The notes: a model not told the origin generated them from the sequence alone. 64,000 nucleotides of DNA from Acidobacteriaceae bacterium (GCA_028283625.1 JAPWKG010000017.1:1-64000), one strand, 5' to 3'; positions 46,103 to 55,220 are shown, numbered from the stretch's first letter. Made by a program: numbers and translations.

Positions 46103-46855
46103 TTACTCACTGTCTGCTGGTTTCGGGGTTACTGTATCCGGTTGCGGCGCCAGGGTGTTGGCGCCAACCAGCTCGGGGGTAAGGGCGAAGGGTGAGCCGT
46201 CAGGCTCGACCAAAAGTGCATGCTCGATGTGCGGCACTAAACGATGCGCTGCGGCCAGACGCATGTTCCAGTGCGCGATCGCCTCGCTTAAAGCGAGAGG
46301 AATGGAGTCTGCGGAGAGAGTGCGGTTCGGGAAGAGCCACAGGTTGTACTCTGCCGCAGCCTGATCGGTGGTGTGCGCGGTGGCGGTCCAGTTCACTGCG
46401 GCAAAGACCATGAGAGGCGTCTTTTGGCCGAGGTCGATCCAGAGCAGGCCCTGGGCCGGGCAGAAGCGGGGAACGCAACCATCGGCAATGAAGTAGCGGT
46501 TCTTTTCCGCGAGGGCTTCTCCGTAGCGGTCAAGAAACAAAGGGATGAGCTGCGGCAGGGCAAGCCGATGCTCGTCCGTGCCCCACATGGCCTGCGGCTG
46601 CTTGAAGTTCTCGCTCAGCAGTTGCTGGAAGCGGGCGTCTACGCGGAGCGCATAGGCGCGCCCGTTGGGCTCGGGCCGGGTGAACTCCCACAACCACTGC
46701 TCGTTGCCGGTGGTTTTTTGCGGCAGGGCGCGGTGGCTTGCGGGGTTGCGCGGTGCCGGCGCTACGAGCTTGTTGGGATCACTGATCTGTGCGCACGCCG
46801 CCGCCGATGCTGTAAGCAGCATGATGGCGGCGGCGTGGGACAGAGAGCGTTTCAT
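46103..46855 (-). CDS. Hypothetical exported protein between leuB and leuC
   Basis: A 250-residue protein with a signal peptide ([23 protein letters not shown]). The ACAQ end could be a lipobox but LTASAAAC is not canonical. The mature part is Pro-rich near 30-45, then a mixed domain ([45 protein letters not shown]) with two cysteines in VPRFCPAQ and DGC, which could pair. I do not recognise a family. Its start is three bases after the leuB stop and its stop is eight bases from leuC, so it is tightly built into the leu transcript. Confidence 0.7.
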   Translation of the reverse strand: MKRSLSHAAAIMLLTASAAACAQISDPNKLVAPAPRNPASHRALPQKTTGNEQWLWEFTRPEPNGRAYALRVDARFQQLLSENFKQPQAMWGTDEHRLALPQLIPLFLDRYGEALAEKNRYFIADGCVPRFCPAQGLLWIDLGQKTPLMVFAAVNWTATAHTTDQAAAEYNLWLFPNRTLSADSIPLALSEAIAHWNMRLAAAHRLVPHIEHALLVEPDGSPFALTPELVGANTLAPQPDTVTPKPADSE

Positions 46856-46858
46856 ACG

Positions 46859-47962
46859 TTAGACGGCGTGCAGGGATTCGCTACGGTTGAGCGCGGAGAC
46901 AAGCGCTGTGTTGACGAGGTCACCCATCTCGCGGGTGGTGACGTTGGCGCTCTTGCCCTGGCCTGCGATGTCGCCGGTGCGGTGGCCTGCGGCCAGCACT
47001 TCGTCAACCGCCTTTTCAATGGCGAGCGCTTCGGCTTCGAGGTTGCCGCTGTGACGCAGCACCATGGCCGCGGTGAGGATGGCACCGAGCGGGTTGGCCT
47101 TGCCCTGTCCCGCGATGTCCGGTGCGGAGCCGTGTACAGGCTCGTAGAGATTGACCTTGCCGCCGATGGTGGCCGAGGGCAACATGCCGAGCGAGCCGGT
47201 GATGACGCCGCTCTCGTCGGAGAGGATGTCGCCGAAGAGATTCTCGGTGAGCACGACGTCGAAGTCGCGCGGACGGTTCATCAGGTGGATCGCCATGGAG
47301 TCGACGAGCTGATGCTCGACCTTTACGTCGGGATACTGCGGTGCGATCTCATCGACGGTGGCGCGCCAGAGCTGCGAGCATTCGAGCACGTTGGCCTTGT
47401 CCACCTGCGTGAGCTTCTTGCTGCGCTTCTGCGCGAGCTGGAAGCCGATGTGGGCGCAACGCTCGACCTCGGCCTTGGTGTAGACCATGGTGTTGTGTGC
47501 TTCGCCGGTTTCCTTGTTCCACGCGCGGGGCTTGCCGAAGTAAAGGCCGCCGAGCAGTTCGCGTACGAAGAGGATGTCGACGTTTTTGGTCACTTCGGGG
47601 CGCAGCGGGGAGTTCTCACTCAGTGCGTTGAAGGCCAGGCAGGGGCGCAGATTCGCAAAGCCGCCGAGGTGCTGGCGGATGGAGAGCAGGCCGGCTTCGG
47701 GGCGCTTGTCTGGTGTGAGCGAGTTGAATTTGTTGTCGCCGACAGCGCCGAGCAGAACAGCGTCGGATGCAAGCGAGATGTCGATGGTCTTCTGGGGCAG
47801 GGGAGTGCCTTCGGCTGTGATTGCAACGCCGCCGATGAGCGCTTCGGTGAAGGCGAAGTCGTGGCCGCCGTGAGCGGCAACGGTCTTCAGAATCTTGACG
47901 GCTTCTCCGGTAACCTCGGGTCCGATGCCGTCACCGGCAAGTACTGCAATGTTGAGCTTCAT
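46859..47962 (-). CDS. leuB: 3-isopropylmalate dehydrogenase
   Basis: Oxidises and decarboxylates 3-isopropylmalate to 2-ketoisocaproate. The ATG at 47962 (MKLNIAVLAGDGIGPEV) with AAGGAAAG just upstream gives 367 residues. Hallmarks are LLGAVGDNKFN, RELLGGLYFGKPR, and ENLFGDILSDESGVITGSLGMLPSA, the NAD-binding and metal region (with Glu where Asp is common). It follows leuA by 75 bases across a perfect intercistronic hairpin. Confidence 0.97.
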   Translation of the reverse strand: MKLNIAVLAGDGIGPEVTGEAVKILKTVAAHGGHDFAFTEALIGGVAITAEGTPLPQKTIDISLASDAVLLGAVGDNKFNSLTPDKRPEAGLLSIRQHLGGFANLRPCLAFNALSENSPLRPEVTKNVDILFVRELLGGLYFGKPRAWNKETGEAHNTMVYTKAEVERCAHIGFQLAQKRSKKLTQVDKANVLECSQLWRATVDEIAPQYPDVKVEHQLVDSMAIHLMNRPRDFDVVLTENLFGDILSDESGVITGSLGMLPSATIGGKVNLYEPVHGSAPDIAGQGKANPLGAILTAAMVLRHSGNLEAEALAIEKAVDEVLAAGHRTGDIAGQGKSANVTTREMGDLVNTALVSALNRSESLHAV

Positions 47963-47995
47963 GCTTTCCTTTGGGGCGCGAAGCCCGCATCTCTG

Positions 47996-48028
47996 GCGCG
48001 TGTGGCGAACCTGGGTTGCCACACGCGC
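47996..48028 (-). other. Perfect 11-bp hairpin between leuA and leuB
   Basis: Arms GCGCGTGTGGC (47996-48006) and GCCACACGCGC (48018-48028) are exact complements with an 11-base loop. No T tract follows on either strand, so it is more likely an mRNA stability or processing element than a terminator. Confidence 0.6.
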
Positions 48029-48037
48029 GATGTGTGG

Positions 48038-49225
48038 TTACGCGTTAGCGACTTCTGCGTTGGCTTCGGTCAGCAGGCCGAGGATGTCCTGGTCATAGAT
48101 GGACTTCTTGCGATCGGCGAGCTCGGTGAAACGGTGGTACACGGTATCGAGCTCCTGCTTGGAGAGCGTGTGGCCAAGCTCGGAGAGGCGGTGCTCAAGA
48201 GCGCGACGGCCGCTGTGCTTGCCCAGCACGATGCTGTTGGCCGTGACACCGACGGAGGCCGGGGTCATGATCTCGTAGGTCAGAGGGTTGGCCAGCACGC
48301 CGTGCTGATGGATGCCGGACTCATGGGCAAAAGCGTTGGCGCCTACAACAGCCTTGTTCGGCGCGCAGGTAAAGCTGATGATCTCGCCCAGCATCTGTGA
48401 GCTGGGAGCAAGCTCCGTCATCACGATGCTGTTTTCGAGGGGGAACCGGTCGCGGCGCACCATCAGTGCCGCGGCCACTTCTTCGAGTGCGGCGTTGCCG
48501 GCACGCTCGCCGATTCCATTGATTGTGCACTCCACCTGACGCGCGCCCCCGAGGATGCCGGCCAGCGCGTTGGCGGTGGCCATGCCGAGGTCGTCATGGC
48601 AGTGCGTGGAGAAGATTACGTCATTGGCGCCCGGCACACGTGCGTGCATGGTCTCGAAGAGAGCCTGGTACTCGGCCGGCGTGGTGTAGCCGACGGTGTC
48701 AGGAAGATTGATGGTCGTGGCGCCGGCCTGAATGGCGATGGTGACGATCTGAACGAGGAAGTCGATATCGGTGCGGGTGGCATCCTCGGCAGAGAACTCG
48801 ACGTTGTCAGTGAAGGTGCGGGCCAGCCGCACCATTTCGCCCGCCTGGTCGAGCGCCTGGGCGCGTGTGATGCGTAGCTTGGCTTCGAGATGAAGGTCGC
48901 TGGTGGCCAGAAAGAGATGAATGCGATTGCGCAGCGCCGGTTCGATTGCCCGGGCGGCGGTTTCGATATCGAGCTGTTTGCAGCGGGCAAGCCCTGCGAT
49001 TACGGGTGCACCTTCCACGCGGCCGATGGTGCTGGCAATAGCCTGCACGCTTTCAAAGTCGCCGGTGGAGGCGATGGGGAATCCAGCCTCGATGATGTTC
49101 ACGCCCAGCTTCGCCAGCTGTTCGGCCATGCGAAGTTTTTCGGTGTGGTGCATGGTGCAGCCCGGCGATTGTTCGCCATCCCGCAGCGTGGTATCGAAGA
49201 AGACGACCTGGTTCGTTTTGGCCAT
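48038..49225 (-). CDS. leuA: 2-isopropylmalate synthase (short form)
   Basis: Condenses acetyl-CoA with 2-ketoisovalerate, the first step of the leucine branch. The TIM-barrel motifs are present: [17 protein letters not shown] at the N-terminus, the metal-binding [19 protein letters not shown] near 200-218, and [15 protein letters not shown] near 226-240. The protein ends at 395 residues, right after the linker subdomain, whereas full LeuA has about 510-530. The C-terminal allosteric domain that senses leucine is missing. No frame break is visible at the end, so this is a genuine short form. Homocitrate or citramalate synthase are alternatives, but the location beside leuB favours LeuA. Confidence 0.9.
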   Translation of the reverse strand: MAKTNQVVFFDTTLRDGEQSPGCTMHHTEKLRMAEQLAKLGVNIIEAGFPIASTGDFESVQAIASTIGRVEGAPVIAGLARCKQLDIETAARAIEPALRNRIHLFLATSDLHLEAKLRITRAQALDQAGEMVRLARTFTDNVEFSAEDATRTDIDFLVQIVTIAIQAGATTINLPDTVGYTTPAEYQALFETMHARVPGANDVIFSTHCHDDLGMATANALAGILGGARQVECTINGIGERAGNAALEEVAAALMVRRDRFPLENSIVMTELAPSSQMLGEIISFTCAPNKAVVGANAFAHESGIHQHGVLANPLTYEIMTPASVGVTANSIVLGKHSGRRALEHRLSELGHTLSKQELDTVYHRFTELADRKKSIYDQDILGLLTEANAEVANA

Positions 49226-49253
49226 CGGAAAAGACCTTCCTCTCTGGACATAA

Positions 49254-49272
49254 GCATAAAGGGCACTTATGC
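49254..49272. promoter_or_regulatory. Perfect LysR-type T-N11-A palindrome upstream of leuA
   Basis: GCATAA (49254-49259) and TTATGC (49267-49272) are exact inverted repeats around seven bases, containing T-N11-A, the core of LysR-type regulator sites. It lies 29 bases before the leuA start and about 120 bases before the divergent regulator. A second inverted repeat, GCGGG (49302-49306) with CCCGC (49316-49320), is closer to the regulator. Confidence 0.55.
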
Positions 49273-49394
49273 TCGTTTCCAGACGTATTGCGATTTCTAA
49301 TGCGGGTATAGAAACCCCGCTATTTCTTTAGGCTACCCCGACCGGCTGTCCTCATCAATCCCCGGTGTTTGGTCAGGGCGGTGGAGAGCGCACC

Positions 49395-50309
49395 TTGGAT
49401 TTGTTTCAGCTTGAGACCTTTTTGGCCGTTGCGGAGGAGCGAAGCTTCTCGCGCGCAGCCGCCCGGCTGCATCGCACACAGCCTGCTGTCAGCCAGGTGA
49501 TTGCCAAGCTGGAGTCGGAGCTGGGCGAAACGCTGCTGGAGCGGGCTGACGGGACGCTGACCGATGCAGGAGAGGTATTGCGCGAGTATGCGCAGAAGCT
49601 GCTGAACCTGCGGGGCGATGCTGAGGCTGCGCTGATCGATCTGCGTTCTCTGCACACCGGACGGCTGCGCCTGGCGGCCAACGAGTACACCTGCCTGTAT
49701 CTTCTGCCGGTGCTGGACGCCTTTCGTCGCGAGCATCCGCGGGTGAAGGTAACGGTGCAGCGAGCGCTGGCGAGCCGGATTGCGGATGAAGTGCTCTCGC
49801 ATTCGGTGGATTTTGGGCTGCTCAGCTTCCGGCCGGAAGACCCGCAGGTGCGCTCGACGGCGGTGTATCGCGATGAGCTGGTTTGCATTGTGGGTCCGCA
49901 GCACGCGCTGGCCAAGGCCGGGAAGGCTTCGATTCAGCGGCTGGGCAAAGAGGTGTTCGCCGCGCACAATGTGGCTTCGCCGATGCGGCAGAAGGTGATT
50001 GCGGCCTTCCGCCGCTTCAAGACGCCTTTGAACATGGATGTGGAGCTGCCTTCGCTGGAGGCGATCAAGCGCTTTGTCGAACGAGGCAATGGTGTGGCGC
50101 TTGTGCCGCGCCTGGCGGCCGAGAGTGAGCTGCGCAACGGTACCCTGCGCGCTATCGATGTGCCGGAGCTTGCGATGGAGCGGAGGCTGCGGCTGATTCA
50201 GCGGCGGCAAACGGCACTGAGCCATGCGGCACGCGCCTTTTTGACTGTGGTGGAGAAGCATGCGGTGATGCAGGGCGATCCTTTTTGTTTTCTGCCGGAT
50301 CGAACCTGA
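49395..50309 (+). CDS. LysR-family transcriptional regulator
   Basis: A 304-residue LysR-type regulator. The N-terminal winged helix-turn-helix reads MDLFQLETFLAVAEERSFSRAAARLHRTQPAVSQVIAKLE. The TTG at 49395 is preferred because it yields this classic start and has GGAG 8 bases upstream; an upstream start would add ten residues. The effector domain runs from about 90 to 290 with LRLAANEYTCLYLLPVLDAFRREHP. It is divergent from leuA and the spacer holds a perfect LysR box, so it most likely regulates the leu/ilv cluster. The co-inducer is unknown, possibly a pathway intermediate. Confidence 0.9.
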   Translation: MDLFQLETFLAVAEERSFSRAAARLHRTQPAVSQVIAKLESELGETLLERADGTLTDAGEVLREYAQKLLNLRGDAEAALIDLRSLHTGRLRLAANEYTCLYLLPVLDAFRREHPRVKVTVQRALASRIADEVLSHSVDFGLLSFRPEDPQVRSTAVYRDELVCIVGPQHALAKAGKASIQRLGKEVFAAHNVASPMRQKVIAAFRRFKTPLNMDVELPSLEAIKRFVERGNGVALVPRLAAESELRNGTLRAIDVPELAMERRLRLIQRRQTALSHAARAFLTVVEKHAVMQGDPFCFLPDRT

Positions 50310-50456
50310 GAGGCAAACGCCTGCGCGTCGGGCGGAGAGAAAAGTGCGACGGGAGCGGAACATTCTCACTGGGTTCACGTCTTATGGGGTGCGTCATTGC
50401 AGTGCACGGCATGACCGTTTGACGAAGAAGCCTATGACAGGGAAAGAGGAGCCGCG

Positions 50457-50963
50457 ATGACAAAATCCACGCACTATTTCAAGAAAACGCTCGGAGTTGC
50501 GAGCCTGGCACTGCTTGGCGCCGCGCTGACGGGGTTGCCCGCGAAGGCACAGGATACGTCTGCACCTTCGCAGAGCCAGAGTGGCGAGCCTGGCCAGGGA
50601 CCGATGCGCGGTGGGCCGCAGCAGATGTACGCTGCTCTGAATCTGACCGCGGATCAGCAGCAGGTTTTTCACGAGGCGATGAAGGAGCAGCGCGAGAAAA
50701 TGCGTGCCCTGCGGGAGGACACCTCGCTGGATGAGCAGTCCAAGCACGCGCAGATGAAGCAGATTCACGAAGAGGCGACTGCCAAGATGCGGGCCGTGCT
50801 CACGGACGATCAGAAAACGCAGTTCGATCAGATTCAGCAGGAAATGATGCAGAGGATGCGGGAACGACGCGATGGAGGCTCGCCTCCGCCGCCACCGCCG
50901 GATGGCAGTACCGGCTCCGGAAGTTCCTCGACCCCCCCGGCAGAGCCCTCCGGACAGCAGTAG
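50457..50963 (+). CDS. Spy/CpxP-like periplasmic protein
   Basis: A 168-residue exported protein with signal peptide ending near LPAKAQ. The mature part is one long alpha-helical region with two LTxxQ-type motifs (LNLTADQQQVFHEAMKEQREKMRAL near 60-85 and LTDDQKTQFDQIQQEMMQRMRER near 115-137), the Spy/CpxP pattern of periplasmic chaperones. The C-terminal tail is Pro/Gly/Ser-rich (PPPPPPDGSTGSGSSS). A GAGG lies before the ATG. It sits between the LysR gene and an outer-membrane protein gene, so it may help fold barrel proteins. Confidence 0.75.
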   Translation: MTKSTHYFKKTLGVASLALLGAALTGLPAKAQDTSAPSQSQSGEPGQGPMRGGPQQMYAALNLTADQQQVFHEAMKEQREKMRALREDTSLDEQSKHAQMKQIHEEATAKMRAVLTDDQKTQFDQIQQEMMQRMRERRDGGSPPPPPPDGSTGSGSSSTPPAEPSGQQ

Positions 50964-51155
50964 TTTTCAAGCGCCTTCCTCGCAAAAAGAGGAGGCCTCT
51001 TCGTTGTGCATGCGTCCAATCAGAGACCTACACAAATTCCGGGTGCTCGTTGTGCAGGTACAATTAGGGTGAGTATGCCTAATCCGGCCGTGTGACTGTG
51101 CATTCATGAGAAAGGCAGCAGTGTCGACGTACTTGCTGAAGGGATTTCTGTACGC

Positions 51156-51758
51156 ATGAAGAAGACGATGTTGCTCGGCATGTGCCTGCTTCTGGGAAGC
51201 GCTGCGGCCTATGCTCAGGAGAGCCGGCAGGATTTGAGCATTAGCGGTGTTGAACCCATCTCCGTCGACGTATATGGCAACGGTGTAAAGCCGATGCACA
51301 CCAGCCTGACGACAGGCGTACTGGCGAGCTATCGCTATATGGTGACGCCGCGTTCGGCCCTTGAGCTCAACTACGGTTTTGCGCAGAATACGATCCGTTA
51401 CAACACGGTGTCGTTGCCGACGGGTCAGGTGCACTCGCGTATGCAGGAAGTTACGGCTGCCTATGTGTACTCGCGTACCTACCATAACTGGAACCCGTTT
51501 GTAGAAGTCGGCGTCGGTGGCCTGATCTTTACCCCGATTCTCGACAACGGCACGCTGCAGCTGGATGCCAAGCAGAACACCCGCATCTCCGGCCTGGCCG
51601 GTGTGGGTGTGGCCTACGAACTGAGCCCGAGCTGGGATATCCGCGCGGAGTATCGCGGCTTTGTCACCAAGGCTCCGGACTTCAGCAAGACCGAGTTCAA
51701 GGCAAACCGTTACTACTGGATCTCTGAGCCGACTATCGGCTTTGCGTACCACTTCTAA
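51156..51758 (+). CDS. Small outer-membrane beta-barrel protein
   Basis: A 200-residue protein with a signal peptide (MKKTMLLGMCLLLGSAAAYA, cleavage before QES). The mature sequence alternates hydrophobic and polar residues in short strands, for example LEYRYMVTPRSALELNYGF-like segments (read ASYRYMVTPRSALELNYGF) and AEYRGFVTKAP, and ends with FAYHF, the C-terminal aromatic signature for insertion by BamA. An eight-stranded barrel is likely. Function is unknown. It ends at a strong shared terminator with the convergent barrel gene. Confidence 0.78.
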   Translation: MKKTMLLGMCLLLGSAAAYAQESRQDLSISGVEPISVDVYGNGVKPMHTSLTTGVLASYRYMVTPRSALELNYGFAQNTIRYNTVSLPTGQVHSRMQEVTAAYVYSRTYHNWNPFVEVGVGGLIFTPILDNGTLQLDAKQNTRISGLAGVGVAYELSPSWDIRAEYRGFVTKAPDFSKTEFKANRYYWISEPTIGFAYHF

Positions 51759-51842
51759 GTTCCTGGGTTCCTGGAACCCAAGGAACACATGATTCACAAA
51801 ACGAGCGCTCTTACGAACGATCGTTTTGCAGGAAGCATGAAA

Positions 51843-51868
51843 AAGCCCGGCTGATGCCGGGCTTTTTT
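51843..51868. terminator. Bidirectional terminator between two barrel-protein genes
   Basis: Arms AAGCCCGGC (51843-51851) and GCCGGGCTT (51856-51864) with a TGAT loop, flanked by A and T runs on both sides. It serves both convergent genes. Confidence 0.9.
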
Positions 51869-51892
51869 CTATGGGGGCGCTACGTCTGGGCC

Positions 51893-52450
51893 TTAGCGAA
51901 TGCCGTGTGCTCGTCCTGCGGGGAAGTGATAGGCAACGCCGATGGTGACGACCTGAGGGCTGAGGCCGTTGGTCAGACCAGGGCCGGAGAGCCACTTCTG
52001 ATACTCGTAATCGGCGCGAACGTTGACGCGGCGAAGAACGTTGATATCGACACCCGCACCGCCGACGAACATGTTGTAGGCCAGATTCCCCACGTTCTGA
52101 GGGAAGTTGAAGACGCCACGTCCGTATAGCACCTTGCCGTACGGATGGAAGCGGCCGTAGTGCAGGACGTACCGTGGGCCGATCTCGTAGGTGCGCTCAT
52201 AGACCTTGGAAGGCTGCGGGTCGTTGAGCTGGTGAAAGTCGACTTCGCCGCCCCAGTGGTTGGTGACGTCCAGCGAGGCGTAGAAGGCGATGCCACGAAT
52301 ATGGTCCACGACGTAGTCGGAGTCCGCACCGCTGTAACCAACGCCCACCTGAAGATCGGCGAGGCGGCTGGCGGGTGGACCTGCTTGTGCTGCGGCGATG
52401 GAGCTGGCCGTCAGCAGGAAAAGACCCAGGGCAAGAAGCAAACGATGCAA
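51893..52450 (-). CDS. Outer-membrane beta-barrel protein (paralogue A)
   Basis: A 185-residue protein with signal peptide (MHRLLLALGLFLLTASSIAAAQA). The mature part has barrel strands (LQVGVGYSGADSDY, IAFYASLDVTNHWGGEVDFHQL, YEIGPRYVLHYGRFHPYGKVLYGRG, VNVRADYEYQKW) and near the end VVTIGVAYHF. It is a clear paralogue of the next gene: GPRYV(L/W)HY, YVKVL-type strands, DYEYQ(K/Q)W and G(V)AY are shared. Porin, adhesin or attachment roles are possible; nothing shows which. Confidence 0.8.
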   Translation of the reverse strand: MHRLLLALGLFLLTASSIAAAQAGPPASRLADLQVGVGYSGADSDYVVDHIRGIAFYASLDVTNHWGGEVDFHQLNDPQPSKVYERTYEIGPRYVLHYGRFHPYGKVLYGRGVFNFPQNVGNLAYNMFVGGAGVDINVLRRVNVRADYEYQKWLSGPGLTNGLSPQVVTIGVAYHFPAGRAHGIR

Positions 52451-52523
52451 AGGTTGAATCTCCGATCAATACCGCCCGTGCAGACGATCCTGCAGCGGTA
52501 CGGCTTTATCTACAGCGAAGCTG

Positions 52524-53084
52524 CTAGTGGAAGCGATATGCGACGCCTCCTGTCAGTACCCAGGGGGTAAGGCCGTTTTCCTTGAACCCTGGCCACTGCT
52601 GATACTCAAAATCTCCCCGAACGTTCCAGTGATGGGTGACATGTACGTCGACACCACCGCCTGGGGCGTAAGCGAAGGTGCTTACCGGGAGCGCCTGCGG
52701 CCCGATATGCGTAATGTCTTTACGGTCGGAAGAGGCGGCGCCGTGTCCGATACCGAGAAGCACTTTCACGTAAGGATCGTACCGCCTATAGTGCCACACA
52801 TACCGTGGACCGAGCATGTACGAACTTTGCAGATAATCATCCGGGGTGCTTAGCCACATCAAATGGGCATCGGCTTCGGCCTCCAGGTGGCGCCCCAGCC
52901 CGTAGGTTGCGTAGATGGTGACACCGGAGACCTTCTTGGTGAAGATGTCGGTGTTCCCGTAAGAAATTCCTCCGCCGATCTGGATAGAGGGAGGAGCATA
53001 GCCAGCGGGAACGGCCTGGCCGCGCGAAGAGTTGGCTACAGCGAGTAAGGCAAGAACGAAGAGGCAGGAGCGGAACTTTTTCAT
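52524..53084 (-). CDS. Outer-membrane beta-barrel protein (paralogue B)
   Basis: A 186-residue paralogue of the gene 73 bases downstream. Signal peptide MKKFRSCLFVLALLAVANSSRGQA. Strands include IQIGGGISYGNTDIF, VTIYATYGLGRHLEAEADAHLMW, YMLGPRYVWHYRRYDPYVKVLLG, WNVRGDFEYQQW and VLTGGVAYRFH; the last residue is His after Phe, close to the usual aromatic end. A GGAG lies upstream of the ATG. The tandem pair suggests a duplication. Confidence 0.8.
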   Translation of the reverse strand: MKKFRSCLFVLALLAVANSSRGQAVPAGYAPPSIQIGGGISYGNTDIFTKKVSGVTIYATYGLGRHLEAEADAHLMWLSTPDDYLQSSYMLGPRYVWHYRRYDPYVKVLLGIGHGAASSDRKDITHIGPQALPVSTFAYAPGGGVDVHVTHHWNVRGDFEYQQWPGFKENGLTPWVLTGGVAYRFH

Positions 53085-53100
53085 GGAAGTCTCCTCAAGG

Positions 53101-53130
53101 ACGGTGCCCTGCGGAGAGCAGGGACACCGT
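53101..53130 (-). terminator. Hairpin between the M48-like gene and the barrel pair
   Basis: Arms ACGGTGCCCTGC and GCAGGGACACCGT pair as 6 plus 5-6 bp with one mismatch in the middle, 52 bases beyond the M48-like stop codon. The T tract is weak, so it may be a terminator or a stability element. Confidence 0.5.
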
Positions 53131-53181
53131 CTTGATCAACAAGAATGAAACAGGTCCTGGGTAAGGCAAAGGGTCTTGCTT

Positions 53182-55056
53182 TTACTGCTGTGGCGCGGGC
53201 TGAGGCGTTGCCGTTCCCGCTGTAGGTGCCGTCTGATCAGCCTGCGGCGCGGCGTTGTTCGGTGCAGGCTGCTGGTCAGCCGGTGCGGCACCGGCTGCAG
53301 GAGCAGCGTTGGGGTCAGCAGGAGCCGGAGTTGCTGGCGGCGCCCAGTAGGTCAGCTTTTGATAAAGCGGGGTGATCTCGAACGGCAGCTTGTCGGCCGG
53401 GGCCAGCAGCGGCTCGTAGGAGATGTGCTTCTGTTCGAGCTGGTCGGTCCAGGGGTCGAACTTCAGGAACTGGCCCAGCGGCATGGCAGCCTGCTGCTTC
53501 AGGTCGGTGTTGTTCAGCTTGGGCGACTTGGAGACCAGAGCCTGCATCCAGAAGGTGCCGTCGGGCTTGACCAGGCTGTCGCCGATCTGCGGCGTGTTGA
53601 GAGCCTTCAAACCGCTGACGCGAGCCTGAAGCTGCTGCAGGTAGAGGCCGAAGTACTGCTGGCTGTCGGCAAGATCCTTGACCGAGAGCAGCTCGACTGC
53701 CTTCTTGGCGGCGGCAGCATCGTCTTCATCCGTGTGCTGCATGGGCAGGCGGTGGAAGGCGGCTTCGTCGGGGAAGAGCAGGCGATCGTTGAAGGCGTAC
53801 TTGGTATCGATGTGATGACCGAGCAGGATGTGTGCGATCTGATAGGCGAGCAGGCAGTTCAGGTTGCCGAGCTGCTGCGCGCCATCCTGCGAGGGCACCG
53901 CGGTGGTGTCGATCAGGCTCTTGGAGAGCAGGATGGTGTTGCCGACAGCCAGGGACTCGAGCGGCGCGGTCAGCAGGGTGCGGACCTTGAGCGGACGAGG
54001 CGTCTGGATGTTGTTGTAGATCAGGATGTTGTTGGCCAGCGACTCGAGAGTCTTGTCAAAGTCCGAAGGCGCATCGATCAGGCCGGCCTGGTAGAGGCGG
54101 TCGATGACGTTGTTTTCCGCCTGCTGAACCCACTCGCGCTGGGCCTGCAGCGGGGAGACGTCCGGAGCCTGCTGCGACTCGTCGTTGGCACCGACAACCT
54201 GGACGTCGGTTGCTTCTACTTCCTTGGGCGGAACCTTGAGGGAGTAGCCCCAGATCTGGTTGAGGGCCTTGAACTTCAGCGTGTGGCTCTGGCTGTTCGG
54301 GTCGGTCTCTTCGATGTAGACGGCGGTCGGCAGCCAGAGGCCTTCCTGAACGTTGGTACGCCAGGAGTCAAAGTGGAAGTACTCCTTGATGTCGTTGGTC
54401 GAGCTGCCGGCAAAGTCACCGTCAAAGCGGACAATGTTGCCGCCGTTACGCTCGATCCAGATGCGGCCGATGAAGCGGCCGGGAGCGTTCTTCTTTACAG
54501 GGGCAACGTCAAAGACCACCGTGGGGACGGTGCCGAGAAACTCGTTGCGAACGAAGGAGAACTGGTACATCTGGCGGTTGAAGCTGTTGGAGTCCACCAG
54601 CAGCATCTGCACGAAGCCCTGCTGGTTGTACTGCAGATGCAGCGCCGAGGAGAGGCCGCTGATGTAGGAGAGCGAGCCCTTCATGAAGCCGAGCTTGCCC
54701 TTCTTCTCGCCGTCGCTGCGCTTGTCGGTGCCGTAGTTCTCGGCGCCGATGACCTTGCCGAAGTCGACACGGGCGAGGAAGTGCTTATCCGAGTCGGGAG
54801 CCTGGCTCATGACCGGATCCGGGTGCATGTTCTGGATGTAGGTCTCGACGAGCGGGGTGCGCTCTTTGAGCGTCTTGATGACGAGCGCCTCACGCGTGAT
54901 CGCCTTGTCGATCAGCGCATTTTGTGCGGCCGTCGGCTTGTGGAGGTCGCCGGCCAGGCTCGGCTTCTTCTTGCCGCCGAGTGCAGAGGCAGTCACTGCC
55001 GGTGCAACGAACAACAAGAGGGACGCTGCAGCTGTGAGTTTCGTCCGGTGGGTCAT
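53182..55056 (-). CDS. Exported M48-like protein with a degenerate zinc motif
   Basis: A 624-residue exported protein. A signal peptide is clear (MTHRTKLTAAASLLLFVAPAVTASA). The first 300 residues form an unrecognised beta-rich domain (VRFDGDFAGSSTNDIKEYFHFDSWR). Residues about 340-470 resemble the M48 peptidase region: ESLAVGNTILLSKSLI followed by LNCLLAYQIAHILLGHH near 395-411. In active M48 enzymes this reads HExxH; here His and Glu are replaced by Tyr and Gln, so the zinc site is broken. The last 70 residues are Pro/Ala/Gln-rich. It is probably a non-catalytic scaffold. It lies upstream of the barrel pair and downstream of TonB. Confidence 0.72.
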   Translation of the reverse strand: MTHRTKLTAAASLLLFVAPAVTASALGGKKKPSLAGDLHKPTAAQNALIDKAITREALVIKTLKERTPLVETYIQNMHPDPVMSQAPDSDKHFLARVDFGKVIGAENYGTDKRSDGEKKGKLGFMKGSLSYISGLSSALHLQYNQQGFVQMLLVDSNSFNRQMYQFSFVRNEFLGTVPTVVFDVAPVKKNAPGRFIGRIWIERNGGNIVRFDGDFAGSSTNDIKEYFHFDSWRTNVQEGLWLPTAVYIEETDPNSQSHTLKFKALNQIWGYSLKVPPKEVEATDVQVVGANDESQQAPDVSPLQAQREWVQQAENNVIDRLYQAGLIDAPSDFDKTLESLANNILIYNNIQTPRPLKVRTLLTAPLESLAVGNTILLSKSLIDTTAVPSQDGAQQLGNLNCLLAYQIAHILLGHHIDTKYAFNDRLLFPDEAAFHRLPMQHTDEDDAAAAKKAVELLSVKDLADSQQYFGLYLQQLQARVSGLKALNTPQIGDSLVKPDGTFWMQALVSKSPKLNNTDLKQQAAMPLGQFLKFDPWTDQLEQKHISYEPLLAPADKLPFEITPLYQKLTYWAPPATPAPADPNAAPAAGAAPADQQPAPNNAAPQADQTAPTAGTATPQPAPQQ

Positions 55057-55220
55057 GGTTTGTTAGGACTCCTTAGTCTTCGGCGAGCTTCCCGGTTGAA
55101 GAGGAAGCTCGTTTGAAACGGAAACGGTTGGTGCGAAAACGATAGGGCAAACTGGAAAATCAGTGGATCAAAACTTGGATGCAGAAGCGGAATTTTGAGC
55201 CGCTTCTGCATCCAGGGTAC

